Source of the DNA: CAZBEL01 sp964628055
Lineage (GTDB): Bacteria; Fidelibacterota; Marinisomatia; Marinisomatales; TCS56
DNA length: 34,128 nt
Assembly (NCBI GenBank): GCA_964628055.1
Contig: CAZVNL010000024.1
Location: 1 to 34,128, forward strand
Reading direction: 5' to 3'
The notes beneath the pieces are model-generated. The model had not been told where the DNA came from. It searched no databases and saw only the letters and a program-made list of their open reading frames with translations. The translations under genes were made by a program, and so were the position numbers. This document shows, piece by piece, positions 1-8,299 of the stretch. Each line of letters starts with the position of its first letter. Position 1 is the stretch's first letter.

Positions 1-2
1 AT

Positions 3-326
3 ATGCTTAAAACCCTCGATATTGGTCATCGGAGCTACCCTCTGGACCGGGCTCTTTCGGTGCTGGAAACCGAAGTTAGCGAAGCTCTTTCCAGCGGTCG
101 TATCCGGGCGCTCAAAGTGATCCATGGTCACGGTACCGGGCGTCTTCGCCAGGCTGTGCGGGCGTGGTGCCGGGAGCAGCGGGGGCGTTTCCGCGCGGTT
201 ATTCCCGGAGAAGAATACGACCTACTCCACCGGGACAGCATGGATATGCGGGCAGCTTGCGGACTCCCCAAAGACCCCGATTTTGGACGGCGTAACCGGG
301 CCGTAACCTACATCTGGCTATGGTAA
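3..326 (+). CDS. Smr-domain protein (small MutS-related), possibly 5'-truncated
   Basis: A 107-residue protein that is essentially one Smr domain. The signature KVIHGHGTGRLRQAV (about residues 38-52) matches the conserved HGxGxGxLR turn of Smr domains. The end NRAVTYIWLW resembles the usual C-terminal strand of short stand-alone Smr proteins. Smr domains bind or nick branched DNA or RNA, and occur alone or at the end of MutS2. The first ATG is at base 3, so the reading frame could continue upstream of the window and this could be the tail of a longer protein such as MutS2. I prefer a stand-alone Smr protein because the N-terminal LDIGHRSYPLDRAL is already the normal domain start, although the usual LDLHG is degenerate here. 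Neighbours give no functional clue. Confidence 0.7.
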   Translation: MLKTLDIGHRSYPLDRALSVLETEVSEALSSGRIRALKVIHGHGTGRLRQAVRAWCREQRGRFRAVIPGEEYDLLHRDSMDMRAACGLPKDPDFGRRNRAVTYIWLW

Positions 327-384
327 TTAAATAGATGGTCGTTCCCCTTTCCTGCCGGTGGTGTTAGATTCCCCTCCCTTTATT

Positions 385-993
385 ATGATAACTCCAAAGT
401 TTAACCCCCCACCCCTTTTTAGAACGGGGACAATCGTTACACTGCTGGTCTTGGTAATCGGTTGTGGTACTACGCGCCCCTCCCTGGAAGAATTGGCTCA
501 AACCAATCCCGAGCAAATTGTGCAACAACAAGATTCCCTGTTGCAGGCCGGTGGGGATGAAGCGCGTCTTGTACCGCTCTTGGTTCAGGCCCATCTATCC
601 CTGGCGAAAGAGGCTCAAGGGAAGGAGGATTGGAAGGCGGCTCAGCAACATTATGACGCTGTTATTCGATTGGATGAGCGGAATAAGCCAGCGCGCTATG
701 CCGTGGCCCTTCACAAGGGGCAGGTGCTTTACAAGCAAGGGGACCGGTCCGCCCTCTGGGATGCCATCGAACAGTTCAGCCTGGCGGCCAATGTATACCC
801 GGAACGGGGTGAACCACACTACTGGGTGGCCTTATCTTATCTTAAAGAAGACGAGCAAGATTTCGAACTTATTTTAGAAGCCTTAGACCGCGCCTTAGCC
901 CGAGACCTGCCCGAAGATCTGCGCCGGGTAGCCGAGCAGAAACGAGCGGAAGCCCTGAAGAAAAAAGCGACCTTCGAAGCTTTTTGGAAATAA
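385..993 (+). CDS. TPR-containing lipoprotein
   Basis: About 202 residues. A hydrophobic segment (residues 15-26) ends in the lipobox VIGC with Cys27, so the protein is probably a lipid-anchored envelope protein. The rest is alpha-helical with TPR-like repeats: one around DWKAAQQHYDAVIRLDERN, then a second around ALWDAIEQFSLAANVYPERGEPHYWVAL and a third around DFELILEALDRALARDLP. TPRs usually hold partner proteins together. The ATG at 385 is chosen because it gives a compact signal peptide; a GTG at 358 would add nine residues. Neither has a strong ribosome binding site. It ends 10 bases before the carboxypeptidase gene and may be cotranscribed with it. The specific role is unknown. Confidence 0.75.
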   Translation: MITPKFNPPPLFRTGTIVTLLVLVIGCGTTRPSLEELAQTNPEQIVQQQDSLLQAGGDEARLVPLLVQAHLSLAKEAQGKEDWKAAQQHYDAVIRLDERNKPARYAVALHKGQVLYKQGDRSALWDAIEQFSLAANVYPERGEPHYWVALSYLKEDEQDFELILEALDRALARDLPEDLRRVAEQKRAEALKKKATFEAFWK

Positions 994-1003
994 AGGAGTT
1001 GTT

Positions 1004-2515
1004 ATGGACCCCATCGACCAATTGAAAAGAGAACTCAAGATCGTTGCCGACATTCGTGGAGCCACCAGTGTTTTACATTGGGACCAGGAGACCTATATGC
1101 CCCCGGGTTCGGGCTTGGCCCGTGCTGATCAAATCGCCGTGCTGGAATCCCTGGCTCATGAGCACTTGGTAGGTCCTGCCGTGCGCGATCCCCTCAGCGA
1201 ATTGGTGGATCTGGATACCGGTTGCTTGAAACAGGAGCTTCCCCAAGAAGATGCCCGCTTGGTGGAAGAAATCTGGCGGGACTACCACTTGGCCGCAGCC
1301 TTACCGAAAGCTTTTGTAGAAGAATATGCCCAAACCACTGCCCGAGGACAGCAGGTGTGGGCCCAAGCACGGAGAGAGAACAAATTCGCGGATTTCGTTC
1401 CCCATTTGAAAAAGATAGTCGAGCTGAAATACCGGGAAATCGGTTATCTGGGTAAAAAAGACACCCCTTACGATACACTCTTGGATCAGTTTGAACCAGG
1501 AATGACCTCGGCCTACATAACACACCTCTTCGATGAATTGAAGGCCGGGTTGGTGCCCATGGTCCAGGCCATTGCCCGTTCAGATGTGGATACGCACACA
1601 GACTTGCTCCACCAGGCCTATGATGTCGCTAAACAATGGGCCTTTGGGGAGCGGGTGTTGAAAGACATGGGGTTTGATTTTAACTGTGGCCGCCAGGATA
1701 AGTCCGTCCATCCCTTTACTACGGAATTTCACCCCACCGATGTGCGCCTCACCACTCGCATCAAGCCCGATGATTTGATGTACTGCTTCTCCAGCACTAT
1801 CCACGAGGGGGGACATGCTTTGTACGAGCAGGGACTGGACCCGGTATGGTATGGCACGCCCTTTGCCCAGGCCATCTCCTACGGCATCCACGAAAGCCAG
1901 TCCCGAATGTGGGAAAACTTAGTCGCCCTGAGTAAACCGTTCTGGAAACATTATTACCCCCAGCTTCAGGAAACCTTCCCCGAGAACTTGGGTGCTGTAC
2001 CTTTAGAGCACTTTTATAGCGCCATTAATACCGTCACCCCTTCCCTCATCCGTACCGAGGCCGATGAAATGACCTATAATCTACACATCATGTTGCGGTA
2101 CGAGGTGGAACGCATGGTAATCAACGATCATTTTCCGGTGGGAGAACTTCCCGAGTTATGGAATGAAAAGATGGAAGAATATCTGGGGCTCCGGCCCCCC
2201 ACCGACGCCGACGGGGTGCTCCAGGATATCCATTGGTCCATGGGGGCCTTTGGATACTTCCCTACCTATGCCTTAGGAAACCTCTACAATATCATTATAT
2301 ATGAGCGCGTTAAAAAGGATATTCCCGATCTTGAGGAGCGCATCTCCCGGGGTGATTTATTGGTTTTGCTAAACTGGCTGCGGGAGCATATCCATCGCCT
2401 AGGGCGTCGTAGAAAGGCCCTGGAACTCATCGAATCCCTGGCCGATGGACCCCTCACCAGCCAACCCTTCTTAAAGTATTTGAAGGCTAAATACCAGGAG
2501 ATTTATCCCCTTTAA
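1004..2515 (+). CDS. Carboxypeptidase Taq, metallopeptidase family M32
   Basis: A 503-residue cytoplasmic zinc carboxypeptidase, the usual length for family M32 (Thermus Taq carboxypeptidase, Pyrococcus carboxypeptidase). The zinc and catalytic motif HEGGH is at residues 267-271 in STIHEGGHALYEQG. It is followed by the family motifs HESQSRMWEN and RTEADEMTYNLHI; the latter supplies the third zinc ligand region. N-terminal SVLHWDQETYMPPG is also typical of M32. These enzymes remove C-terminal residues from peptides with broad specificity. The start is ATG 1004 with a strong ribosome binding site AAGGAG at 993-998, which overlaps the stop of the upstream lipoprotein gene. No terminator with a T-run follows. 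Confidence 0.95.
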   Translation: MDPIDQLKRELKIVADIRGATSVLHWDQETYMPPGSGLARADQIAVLESLAHEHLVGPAVRDPLSELVDLDTGCLKQELPQEDARLVEEIWRDYHLAAALPKAFVEEYAQTTARGQQVWAQARRENKFADFVPHLKKIVELKYREIGYLGKKDTPYDTLLDQFEPGMTSAYITHLFDELKAGLVPMVQAIARSDVDTHTDLLHQAYDVAKQWAFGERVLKDMGFDFNCGRQDKSVHPFTTEFHPTDVRLTTRIKPDDLMYCFSSTIHEGGHALYEQGLDPVWYGTPFAQAISYGIHESQSRMWENLVALSKPFWKHYYPQLQETFPENLGAVPLEHFYSAINTVTPSLIRTEADEMTYNLHIMLRYEVERMVINDHFPVGELPELWNEKMEEYLGLRPPTDADGVLQDIHWSMGAFGYFPTYALGNLYNIIIYERVKKDIPDLEERISRGDLLVLLNWLREHIHRLGRRRKALELIESLADGPLTSQPFLKYLKAKYQEIYPL

Positions 2516-2953
2516 ACTAGCCGGGCTGCCCGAATGTAGCGTCGGGTGCGCAAATAAGATAAAAGTTTAGGTTGTTTGTTCATTTCAGTTTGACCGAAAG
2601 AATTGAGGTGCTGAATTCAAGCATTCGGATTCCCCACGATTGGACAAAGCTAGGGACATTGGTTTCAACGACCTTCAACTGAAGTTCCCCGGGGTAATTT
2701 GTCCCGGCTGTTAATGCTAGCAATTAGCCGAAACTATCACTACGCTACCGTTCAGTCTTATTCATAAAATGCATCCGGTGCTTCCGCCGGGATAAAAGCC
2801 GTTTGTCTCCATATCCATAGATTAATTTTGATCCCCCAACGGCCCCTTTAATACCCTACGCTATCCCTGTCATACTATTTATCACGGACCAAATTGCTTG
2901 TAACTTGGCCTTCTGCGGTAAAGTAGGAAGAAGTGTCTTACTTCGATAAACCC

Positions 2954-2974
2954 CGTTGAAATGTTGCTTCAACG
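2954..2974. repeat. 7-bp inverted repeat, possible operator
   Basis: CGTTGAA (2954-2960) and TTCAACG (2968-2974) form a perfect inverted repeat with a 7-base spacer. TTCAAC also occurs at 2664-2669 and 2674-2679. It could bind a dimeric regulator of the downstream operon, but it lies about 200 bases upstream of the visible promoter. Chance occurrence is possible. Confidence 0.3.
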
Positions 2975-3157
2975 ATATGATCCACGTGAAAAATAATTTT
3001 AACGCGGTAGGTTCGGCGCCCCGGGGGTTTCTCATTTTAACACCTGAGCGTTTTGCCTACCTAACCTCCGCTTTAAGATCACTGGCGTTATTAACTCACT
3101 TGTATGGGTCCCTTTTTCTGTTCTAATCCGCCATTCTGGCCCCGGTAATATTTTTTC

Positions 3158-3186
3158 TTGACACGGGTTTCTGGAGGGGCTAATAT
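3158..3186 (+). promoter_or_regulatory. Sigma-70-type promoter for the motor operon
   Basis: A perfect -35 TTGACA (3158-3163), a 17-base spacer and TAATAT (3181-3186, 4 of 6 matches to the -10 consensus) place a transcription start near 3193. That is about 50 bases before the ATG at 3242, which has GAGGT at 3231-3235 as ribosome binding site. No other gene lies between, so this should drive the seven-gene unit that ends at the terminator at 10889-10916. Confidence 0.7.
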
Positions 3187-3241
3187 CTGGCGCCCGTTGC
3201 GTTCGTAGTCGCACGGGAGCACGTAAATCCGAGGTAACTAT

Positions 3242-4405
3242 ATGAAGGTTAAAAAGCAGATGAGCAGAACTCTATCTATACTGTTTTACGCCCTGTTCTG
3301 TACCCTGCTCCTATCGGCCGACTTTAAAATCTCCGGTAGCATCGTCGACGAAGCCGGTGACAAGGTCATGGGAGAGACAGTCCTATTACTCAAGTCCGAT
3401 GGCACGGAATCACAACGGACGGAAACTTCCAAGGCTCGCTTTGGCATAGGTGGGGGTACGTTTACATTCAAAAAAGTCCTTCCCGGTGAATACACGGTTC
3501 AGGTGGATGCAGGCGCCCGAGGTAAGGCCAGTGTGAATGTTTGGGTTGGCGATGCTGACGTGCAGGATTTGGCTATAACCCTGTCCACTGCCCCTACAGA
3601 GAAACCCCCGGCAGAAACGGCCGCCGAGGCCGGGGAGACGGCACCCCCGGAGGCCGCCGGAGCTACCACCACCACGGGCTCTGATTATGTGATCAATGAA
3701 CTTAGTTTTGAACTGAAAAAGCTGTCCGCGGAAGTCAAGAACATCAATGCGGAACTGGAAGATTTAAAAGCCCTCAGCAAGATGTGGGTTAACCCCCTGG
3801 CCATTTATTCCAAGGAAATCATCCTGAAGAACGGGAGCACCGTGTTTGGTAAAATTGTGTATCAGGACGAAGAGACCATCAAGGTGGAAACCCTGGTGGG
3901 ATATCTGGTCATTGAGCGAAAGAATGTAGTGCGCGTCATCGACAATGTGGTGACGGAAGAAACCCAGGAATATGTGCCGGAGCAGATTCGCGAGAGCTAT
4001 ACCCCACCGCCCATGCCCAAGTTAGCTGAACCCCGGTATACCTCCGCCACGCCCACCGAGCGGGAAGCGGATAAGCGCTTCTCCGCCAACTGCGTCCTTG
4101 TTGGGAACATCAACGAAAAGAAAGACACCCAGGGGAATATTATTTTCTCTGGGGAAGTGAAAAACATCGGCGGCCGGCGGGCCGACTTCGTGAAAGTTGA
4201 TTTTGTCTTCAGGAAGAACTGGAGCGGAGAGACCAAGACGCTCACCACCTTTGTGCGGGGCACTTACCACACCTTTGAGTCGGGAATCACGACTGACGCG
4301 ACCCTGTTGCCCGGCGCCACCGGTTCCTTCGAGCTCTACGTTCCCCATTCCTTCGGTTCGTTCATTGGCTACTCCTACGTCTTGGATTGGGAGGAGTACG
4401 AATGA
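3242..4405 (+). CDS. Secreted envelope protein: transthyretin-like, Sm-like and FxLYD-like domains
   Basis: A 387-residue protein of unknown function with an N-terminal signal peptide (about residues 1-26). Next comes a beta-sandwich resembling carboxypeptidase regulatory domains (about 27-117, FKISGSIVDEAGDKV ... PGEYTVQVDAG). A low-complexity Ala/Pro/Thr/Glu linker (118-147) and a short coiled coil (about 150-178) follow. A small Sm-like barrel sits at about 188-230 (IILKNGSTVFGKIVYQDEET ... LVIERKNVVRVID). The C-terminal domain (about 275-385) resembles FxLYD, with SGEVKNIGGRRADFVKVDF. All parts look extracytoplasmic. It is the first gene after the promoter and shares four bases (ATGA) with the next gene. 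Context suggests an envelope scaffold part of the MotAB/FliF/FliG-like machine. Domain assignments are by eye. Confidence 0.75.
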   Translation: MKVKKQMSRTLSILFYALFCTLLLSADFKISGSIVDEAGDKVMGETVLLLKSDGTESQRTETSKARFGIGGGTFTFKKVLPGEYTVQVDAGARGKASVNVWVGDADVQDLAITLSTAPTEKPPAETAAEAGETAPPEAAGATTTTGSDYVINELSFELKKLSAEVKNINAELEDLKALSKMWVNPLAIYSKEIILKNGSTVFGKIVYQDEETIKVETLVGYLVIERKNVVRVIDNVVTEETQEYVPEQIRESYTPPPMPKLAEPRYTSATPTEREADKRFSANCVLVGNINEKKDTQGNIIFSGEVKNIGGRRADFVKVDFVFRKNWSGETKTLTTFVRGTYHTFESGITTDATLLPGATGSFELYVPHSFGSFIGYSYVLDWEEYE

Positions 4406-5313
4406 GCCCCTTCCGGGAGTCGCTCCGGTTTATTCGCTTTTTAGCCACCGGACTGATTATTCTTAGCCAGGCCATCTATTCCCAATCTCCTTCCCAGGGA
4501 TCGCTGGCCGACATCTTTTTTCTCGACCTGGGGATTGTGATTGAGCCGTCCACCGGAAATGAAACCTACAACCGCAAGGTAGCGGCCCCCTCTACCGAAA
4601 CGGCGTTTAGGATCAAAAAAGTTCAGAGCGGTTCCGTTTATGTCAGCACCTCCAAGGAAATGTTGGCGGCTCTGGAACGCATTAACCAACGCATTGCGAC
4701 CCTGGAACAATCCCTGCAGACCGAAGTCCAGGCCTTGCGGATGGAAAACCAGGAATTGCGCACCATGCTCACCGATTACTTAGAAACCCCCGTTGAGGAG
4801 CCTCCCCTTCCAGAGGTTCCCTTGGAAGAGGACGAACTGGCGCCAGCCTTCCTATCCGACGAGCCCGTGGTTCGGGAACTGCCTATCGCCGAAGTACCGC
4901 CCCCTATCACGCTCCCGGCGCCGCCCTCTAGAACTTTCGATCAAACGGCCTATATGTCCGCCGTGTTTGCTTACCAGCGAGAGGATTATGTCACCGCGCT
5001 GAACTATTTTTCTCATCTGGCGCTAGACCAGGCACCTCCCCAGGTGGCGGATAATATCCTCTACTGGATGGCCGATGCCTACCAGCAACTGGGTAATTAC
5101 GATGAAGCCCTGGCGCTACTGGAACAAGTTGTAGGCCGGGAAAACTCTCCGCGAGTGGACGATGCCCTCGTCCAACAAGGGCTTATCTATCGGCGCCTGG
5201 GGCAGGATTCTCTTTCCCTTTCTGCCTTTAAACAGGTGGTCACCAATTACCCCTCAAGCGAATACGTAAAGTTGGCCCAGTTAGAACTTAAACGAGCAGA
5301 GTTGCTGCCATGA
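4402..5313 (+). CDS. CpoB/YbgF-like periplasmic coiled-coil and TPR protein
   Basis: About 303 residues. A signal peptide covers residues 1-27. A coiled coil follows at about 73-112 (EMLAALERINQRIATLEQSL ...), then a Pro/Glu-rich linker (113-165), then at least three TPR-like repeats at about 172-303 (AYQREDYVTALNYFSHLALD, LYWMADAYQQLGNYDEALAL, QGLIYRRLGQDSLSLSAFKQ). The coiled coil plus C-terminal TPR layout is that of CpoB/YbgF, which in Proteobacteria links the Tol motor to outer-membrane work. Here the neighbouring motor is MotAB. The start at ATG 4402 gives an ATGA overlap and a ribosome binding site GAGGAG at 4391-4396; an in-frame ATG at 4387 is less likely. The role is inferred. Confidence 0.75.
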   Translation: MSPFRESLRFIRFLATGLIILSQAIYSQSPSQGSLADIFFLDLGIVIEPSTGNETYNRKVAAPSTETAFRIKKVQSGSVYVSTSKEMLAALERINQRIATLEQSLQTEVQALRMENQELRTMLTDYLETPVEEPPLPEVPLEEDELAPAFLSDEPVVRELPIAEVPPPITLPAPPSRTFDQTAYMSAVFAYQREDYVTALNYFSHLALDQAPPQVADNILYWMADAYQQLGNYDEALALLEQVVGRENSPRVDDALVQQGLIYRRLGQDSLSLSAFKQVVTNYPSSEYVKLAQLELKRAELLP

Positions 5314-6701
5314 ATAGGAAACCCTGGTGGAAGCTACTGGTTGTCGCCGTGGGCTTGTCTGGCATCTTGACAGCCGCCACGCGGGTGGCCTACACGAGGC
5401 CGGGCTTTATGATGAAAATTCCTACTAGTAGCGTGGAACGTTCACCCTATCTCTTCCGGGCCGGCTTCGGCGCCGAACTACACAACTTCAGCCCCTTCAA
5501 TACGGCCAAGGGAATCTATTTTGACATGGAACTGGGAAAAAGCTTCATCCTTGGTTTTTCCTCCGTACAAACGGCCGATACAACCAGCCTGGCCAACTTG
5601 GCCGTCTCGCAGTACTCACCCCCGGTGGAATTCGGGTTTCACATGCAACAACGGGTATATGCCTACAATGACGTTTCCCTCTCTATCGGCCTTCAGGACA
5701 TCGTTTTTCAAAATTCTGATCAAGGGGGTCTGAGTCTGGATCCCCAGCAACTTTCCTTTTTCGTGGTGATTAGCAGTGAAAAGAGCTTGGGTGTTTATAA
5801 GATGAACACCTACATGGGGTTTGGATCGGGAGGCTTTGCCCCTTCTGACACCTTAGCTGCTACCGATACCACTACTACGGGAACCAAAGCAGGCGTCTTT
5901 GCCGGCTTTTTACTAAACACCCCCTATTTGCAACAGTGGGGTGGAGTCGATTTTGTGGGTGAATTCGACGGTACAGGTCTTAATGTGGGACTCCGCATCC
6001 CCCTTACCTCGGATTATCGCCTGAACCTAGGGTTCACCCACATTGAAAAATTACCAGAGTGGAAACACCGTTATTGGCCCGGTCACCCGGGGGTAACGTT
6101 AGGGATGGATATGGCCGTACCCCGTGCTACGGGGAAAAAACCGACGCCTCCGACCATGGGTCCGGCGCCGCCAACGGGTCTGGAAGGTCAAGTGAAACTG
6201 CCTGGCACGGAGGCTTACGGCGCCCTACCTGCGGCTACGGACACGACGCTCCTGTTGGCAGACCTCACGGTTAGTAGCCTGCAGGATTCCATGAACATGG
6301 TAAATAGCGAAATGCGCAATCTCATGGTGCGTCTGGCAGCCATGGAACAACATTCGCAATTTTTAGAGGACTCCCTCAAGTCGCTGAAACTCTCCCAGAA
6401 CGTCACCGAAAGAAATATGAATGAAGCCATGCGACACCTTTCCCGTTCACTCCGTTACTTCTATGCCGGGGATTATCGGGAAGCCTTGCAGGAAGTGGAA
6501 GCCGCCCTGGAATTAAATCCCAACCTGGCCTTGGCTTACGCCCGACGGGGTTCCATCTATTATAAATTGGGGGATATTCAACGGGCTACCATCAACTGGA
6601 ATTTGGCCCTGCGCATGGATCCGGAATACGATGATGTGCGCAATATTTTGAAAGCGTTACACGAAAACCGGTTGAAATCCACAAGCTTTGTAGAGGAGTA
6701 G
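5310..6701 (+). CDS. Probable outer-membrane barrel protein with C-terminal TPR
   Basis: 463 residues, starting with an ATGA overlap on the previous gene. A signal peptide (about 1-23) is followed by about 240 residues of alternating beta-strand character rich in Gly and aromatic residues (FRAGFGAELHNFSPF, VEFGFHMQQRVYAYNDVSL, YRLNLGFTHIEKL), resembling an outer-membrane or barrel-like fold. A Pro-rich linker (about 268-300) and a coiled coil (about 315-365) lead to two TPR-like repeats (about 383-445; GDYREALQEVEAALELNPN and GDIQRATINWNLALRMDPE). I recognise no family with certainty. If the N-terminal domain is a barrel, the coiled coil and TPR would reach into the periplasm toward the MotB- and FliF-like proteins encoded just downstream. 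That is inference. Confidence 0.65.
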   Translation: MNRKPWWKLLVVAVGLSGILTAATRVAYTRPGFMMKIPTSSVERSPYLFRAGFGAELHNFSPFNTAKGIYFDMELGKSFILGFSSVQTADTTSLANLAVSQYSPPVEFGFHMQQRVYAYNDVSLSIGLQDIVFQNSDQGGLSLDPQQLSFFVVISSEKSLGVYKMNTYMGFGSGGFAPSDTLAATDTTTTGTKAGVFAGFLLNTPYLQQWGGVDFVGEFDGTGLNVGLRIPLTSDYRLNLGFTHIEKLPEWKHRYWPGHPGVTLGMDMAVPRATGKKPTPPTMGPAPPTGLEGQVKLPGTEAYGALPAATDTTLLLADLTVSSLQDSMNMVNSEMRNLMVRLAAMEQHSQFLEDSLKSLKLSQNVTERNMNEAMRHLSRSLRYFYAGDYREALQEVEAALELNPNLALAYARRGSIYYKLGDIQRATINWNLALRMDPEYDDVRNILKALHENRLKSTSFVEE

Positions 6702-6707
6702 TACGGT

Positions 6708-7496
6708 ATGGATATCGCAACAATCATTGGAATTATTGTCGGTTTGGCGTCCATTGGCGGCGGGATATGGGTGGCAGCGGTGGAAGCCAATGCCGGTATC
6801 GGCGGATTCGTGTCCACCTCCAGTTTTCTCATCGTATTCGGTGGTATGATTGCCTCCCTGTCGGTGGCGTTTCCCATGGCCGAGCTCCGTAAACTGTTTA
6901 CTGCCATCGGGGTAGTTTTCCGCGGCGGGGCCTACAGTTTAGCCGAACATGTAGACGAAGCCGTGGGGGTGGCGGAAGTGGCCCGGAAAGGCACTGCCGA
7001 GTTGGAGAAACGGTTGGACTCGATCAAGAATCCTTTCTTCCGCGATGGTACCCAGATGGTTGTAGATGGCTACTCCCTGGATGAACTTACCGACATTTTA
7101 AATACCCGTATTGAATACCGGGAGATCCGCGAGAAGAGCCAGGCTGACCTCCTGAAAACGATGGGCACCATGGCCCCGGCCTGGGGAATGATCGGAACGC
7201 TCATCGGTTTGGTGATCATGTTAGCCGGGTTCGGAGGTGAAACCGGTGGCGGGACCGACGCCCTGGGCGCCGGTATGTCCGCGGCCTTGATCACTACCTT
7301 TTATGGCGCCGTGTTCGCCAACCTGTTTTTCCTGCCCATGGCCGCCAAATTTCAAATGCGCGTGACTCAAACCAGTTCGCTTCAATCCATGTTGGTGGAG
7401 GCCACGCGCTTGATCCACCAGCGCAAACACCCGCTTATCGTCCGGGAAAAGTTGAATTCCTTCATTCCCCCTAAGGAGTGGAAGACGGAAGTCTAA
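6708..7496 (+). CDS. motA: MotA-family stator subunit
   Basis: A 262-residue inner-membrane protein of the usual MotA length. The first two membrane helices (IATIIGIIVGLASIGGGIWV and FLIVFGGMIASLSVAFPM) are followed by a large cytoplasmic loop, then the two conserved pore helices. TMGTMAPAWGMIGTLIGLV carries the conserved proline, and AALITTFYGAVFANLFFLP is the fourth helix with its Ala-Asn-X-X-X-X-P motif. MotA with MotB forms the ion-driven stator that turns the FliG ring of a flagellar motor. The architecture, with a long cytoplasmic loop after helix 2, fits MotA rather than ExbB or TolQ. Ribosome binding site GAGGAG is at 6693-6698. The gene is followed at once by motB. Whether it uses protons or sodium cannot be told. 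Confidence 0.93.
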   Translation: MDIATIIGIIVGLASIGGGIWVAAVEANAGIGGFVSTSSFLIVFGGMIASLSVAFPMAELRKLFTAIGVVFRGGAYSLAEHVDEAVGVAEVARKGTAELEKRLDSIKNPFFRDGTQMVVDGYSLDELTDILNTRIEYREIREKSQADLLKTMGTMAPAWGMIGTLIGLVIMLAGFGGETGGGTDALGAGMSAALITTFYGAVFANLFFLPMAAKFQMRVTQTSSLQSMLVEATRLIHQRKHPLIVREKLNSFIPPKEWKTEV

Positions 7497-7501
7497 ATTC
7501 C

Positions 7502-8260
7502 ATGGCCGTCACCGCCAGCGAGAAGAAAAAGTTCATCGAAAAGGGCCGCCGAGAGGTAGATGAAGGACTTCCGGGTTGGTTCGCTACTTTTGCTGACATG
7601 ATGACCCTTTTACTGGCTTTCTTTGTTCTGTTGGCGGCTATTTCCACTATTGATCCGGTAAAACTTCAAGAAATGGCCGAGTCCATGGGAAAGAAAGTGG
7701 GAAAGACGAAAAAAGAAGCCAAGGCCATGAACTTAGCGGACGTAAAGAAAGCTGCCGTAACGGTGCTGGAGAAAAATAAAGAACTCCAGAAAGATGTAAA
7801 GATTTCCACCACTACGAAGGGTGTTACCATACAGATTTCGTCTGATATCAGTTTCGCCTCCGGGTCCGCAGAGTTGGAACCTGGAATTGTGAATGTGTTG
7901 AAAAACATCGTTGTGCCCATTATTAAAGATCCCCGAAACAAGTTCCCCGTGGCTGTGGAGGGACACACGGACAGTGACCCCATCCCTGAACGCTACCAGG
8001 ATCGTTATCCCAGCAACTGGGAGCTTTCGGCGGCCCGCTCGGCCCGCGTTGTGCGGGAGCTCATTAAAATGGGTATAGACCCAACCCGGCTGGAAGCCGT
8101 TGGGCTGGCGCAATATTTGCCCCGGGAACGTCCCACTGATCGGGTGTTGACCAGGAACATGATCGCCCAGTTTAACCGCACCCCGGAGGACAAGGCCAAG
8201 AATCGCCGGGTGGAAATAATTTTCAAGGCACCCCACGGTGGCCCGGTGGGCGGGGGCTAA
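7502..8260 (+). CDS. motB: MotB-family stator subunit with OmpA-like domain
   Basis: About 252 residues. After a basic N-terminus comes the plug and membrane segment GWFATFADMMTLLLAFFVLL. Its Asp32 is the ion-binding aspartate, at the same number as in E. coli MotB. The C-terminal OmpA-like peptidoglycan-binding domain (about 130-246) carries VEGHTDSDPIP, NWELSAARSARVV and NRRVEIIFK. The protein anchors the stator to the cell wall and conducts ions with MotA. ATG 7502 is preferred because it gives the canonical N-terminus; a GTG at 7478 lies inside motA but is next to a stronger ribosome binding site. The two genes are almost certainly translated together. Nothing essential looks lost, so a working stator is expected. 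Confidence 0.94.
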   Translation: MAVTASEKKKFIEKGRREVDEGLPGWFATFADMMTLLLAFFVLLAAISTIDPVKLQEMAESMGKKVGKTKKEAKAMNLADVKKAAVTVLEKNKELQKDVKISTTTKGVTIQISSDISFASGSAELEPGIVNVLKNIVVPIIKDPRNKFPVAVEGHTDSDPIPERYQDRYPSNWELSAARSARVVRELIKMGIDPTRLEAVGLAQYLPRERPTDRVLTRNMIAQFNRTPEDKAKNRRVEIIFKAPHGGPVGGG

Positions 8261-8299
8261 ACTTTTTTACCAATGTTTCTATCGAATAAAGGAGTGATT

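Larger units (their letters stand above)
2516..3241. other. Long gene-free region upstream of the motor operon
   Basis: This 726-base stretch has no convincing coding sequence on either strand. It contains a sigma-70-type promoter near its right end (3158-3186), a 7-bp inverted repeat at 2954-2974, and TTCAAC repeated at 2664-2669, 2674-2679 and 2968-2973, with GTTGAA at 2955-2960. Two competing short hairpins (CGGG/CCCG at 2522-2532 and CCCGA/TCGGG at 2529-2546) follow the M32 stop but lack a T-run. I recognise no known RNA gene (tmRNA, RNase P, SRP or 6S) or riboswitch in it. It may hold regulatory sites or an unknown small RNA. Confidence 0.6.

Noticed and set aside
2521..2546. Hairpins after the carboxypeptidase gene considered as a terminator
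   Set aside because: The stems are only four or five pairs, compete with each other and have no T-run.
3032..3214. Minus-strand open frame of 60 codons in the long gap
   Set aside because: Its composition is not protein-like, no ribosome binding site precedes it, and it lies across the good + strand promoter at 3158-3186.
6708..8260. MotA/MotB considered as ExbB/ExbD or TolQ/TolR
   Set aside because: The first protein has MotA's four-helix layout and pore motifs, the second has a full OmpA-like domain, and FliF-like and FliG genes follow.
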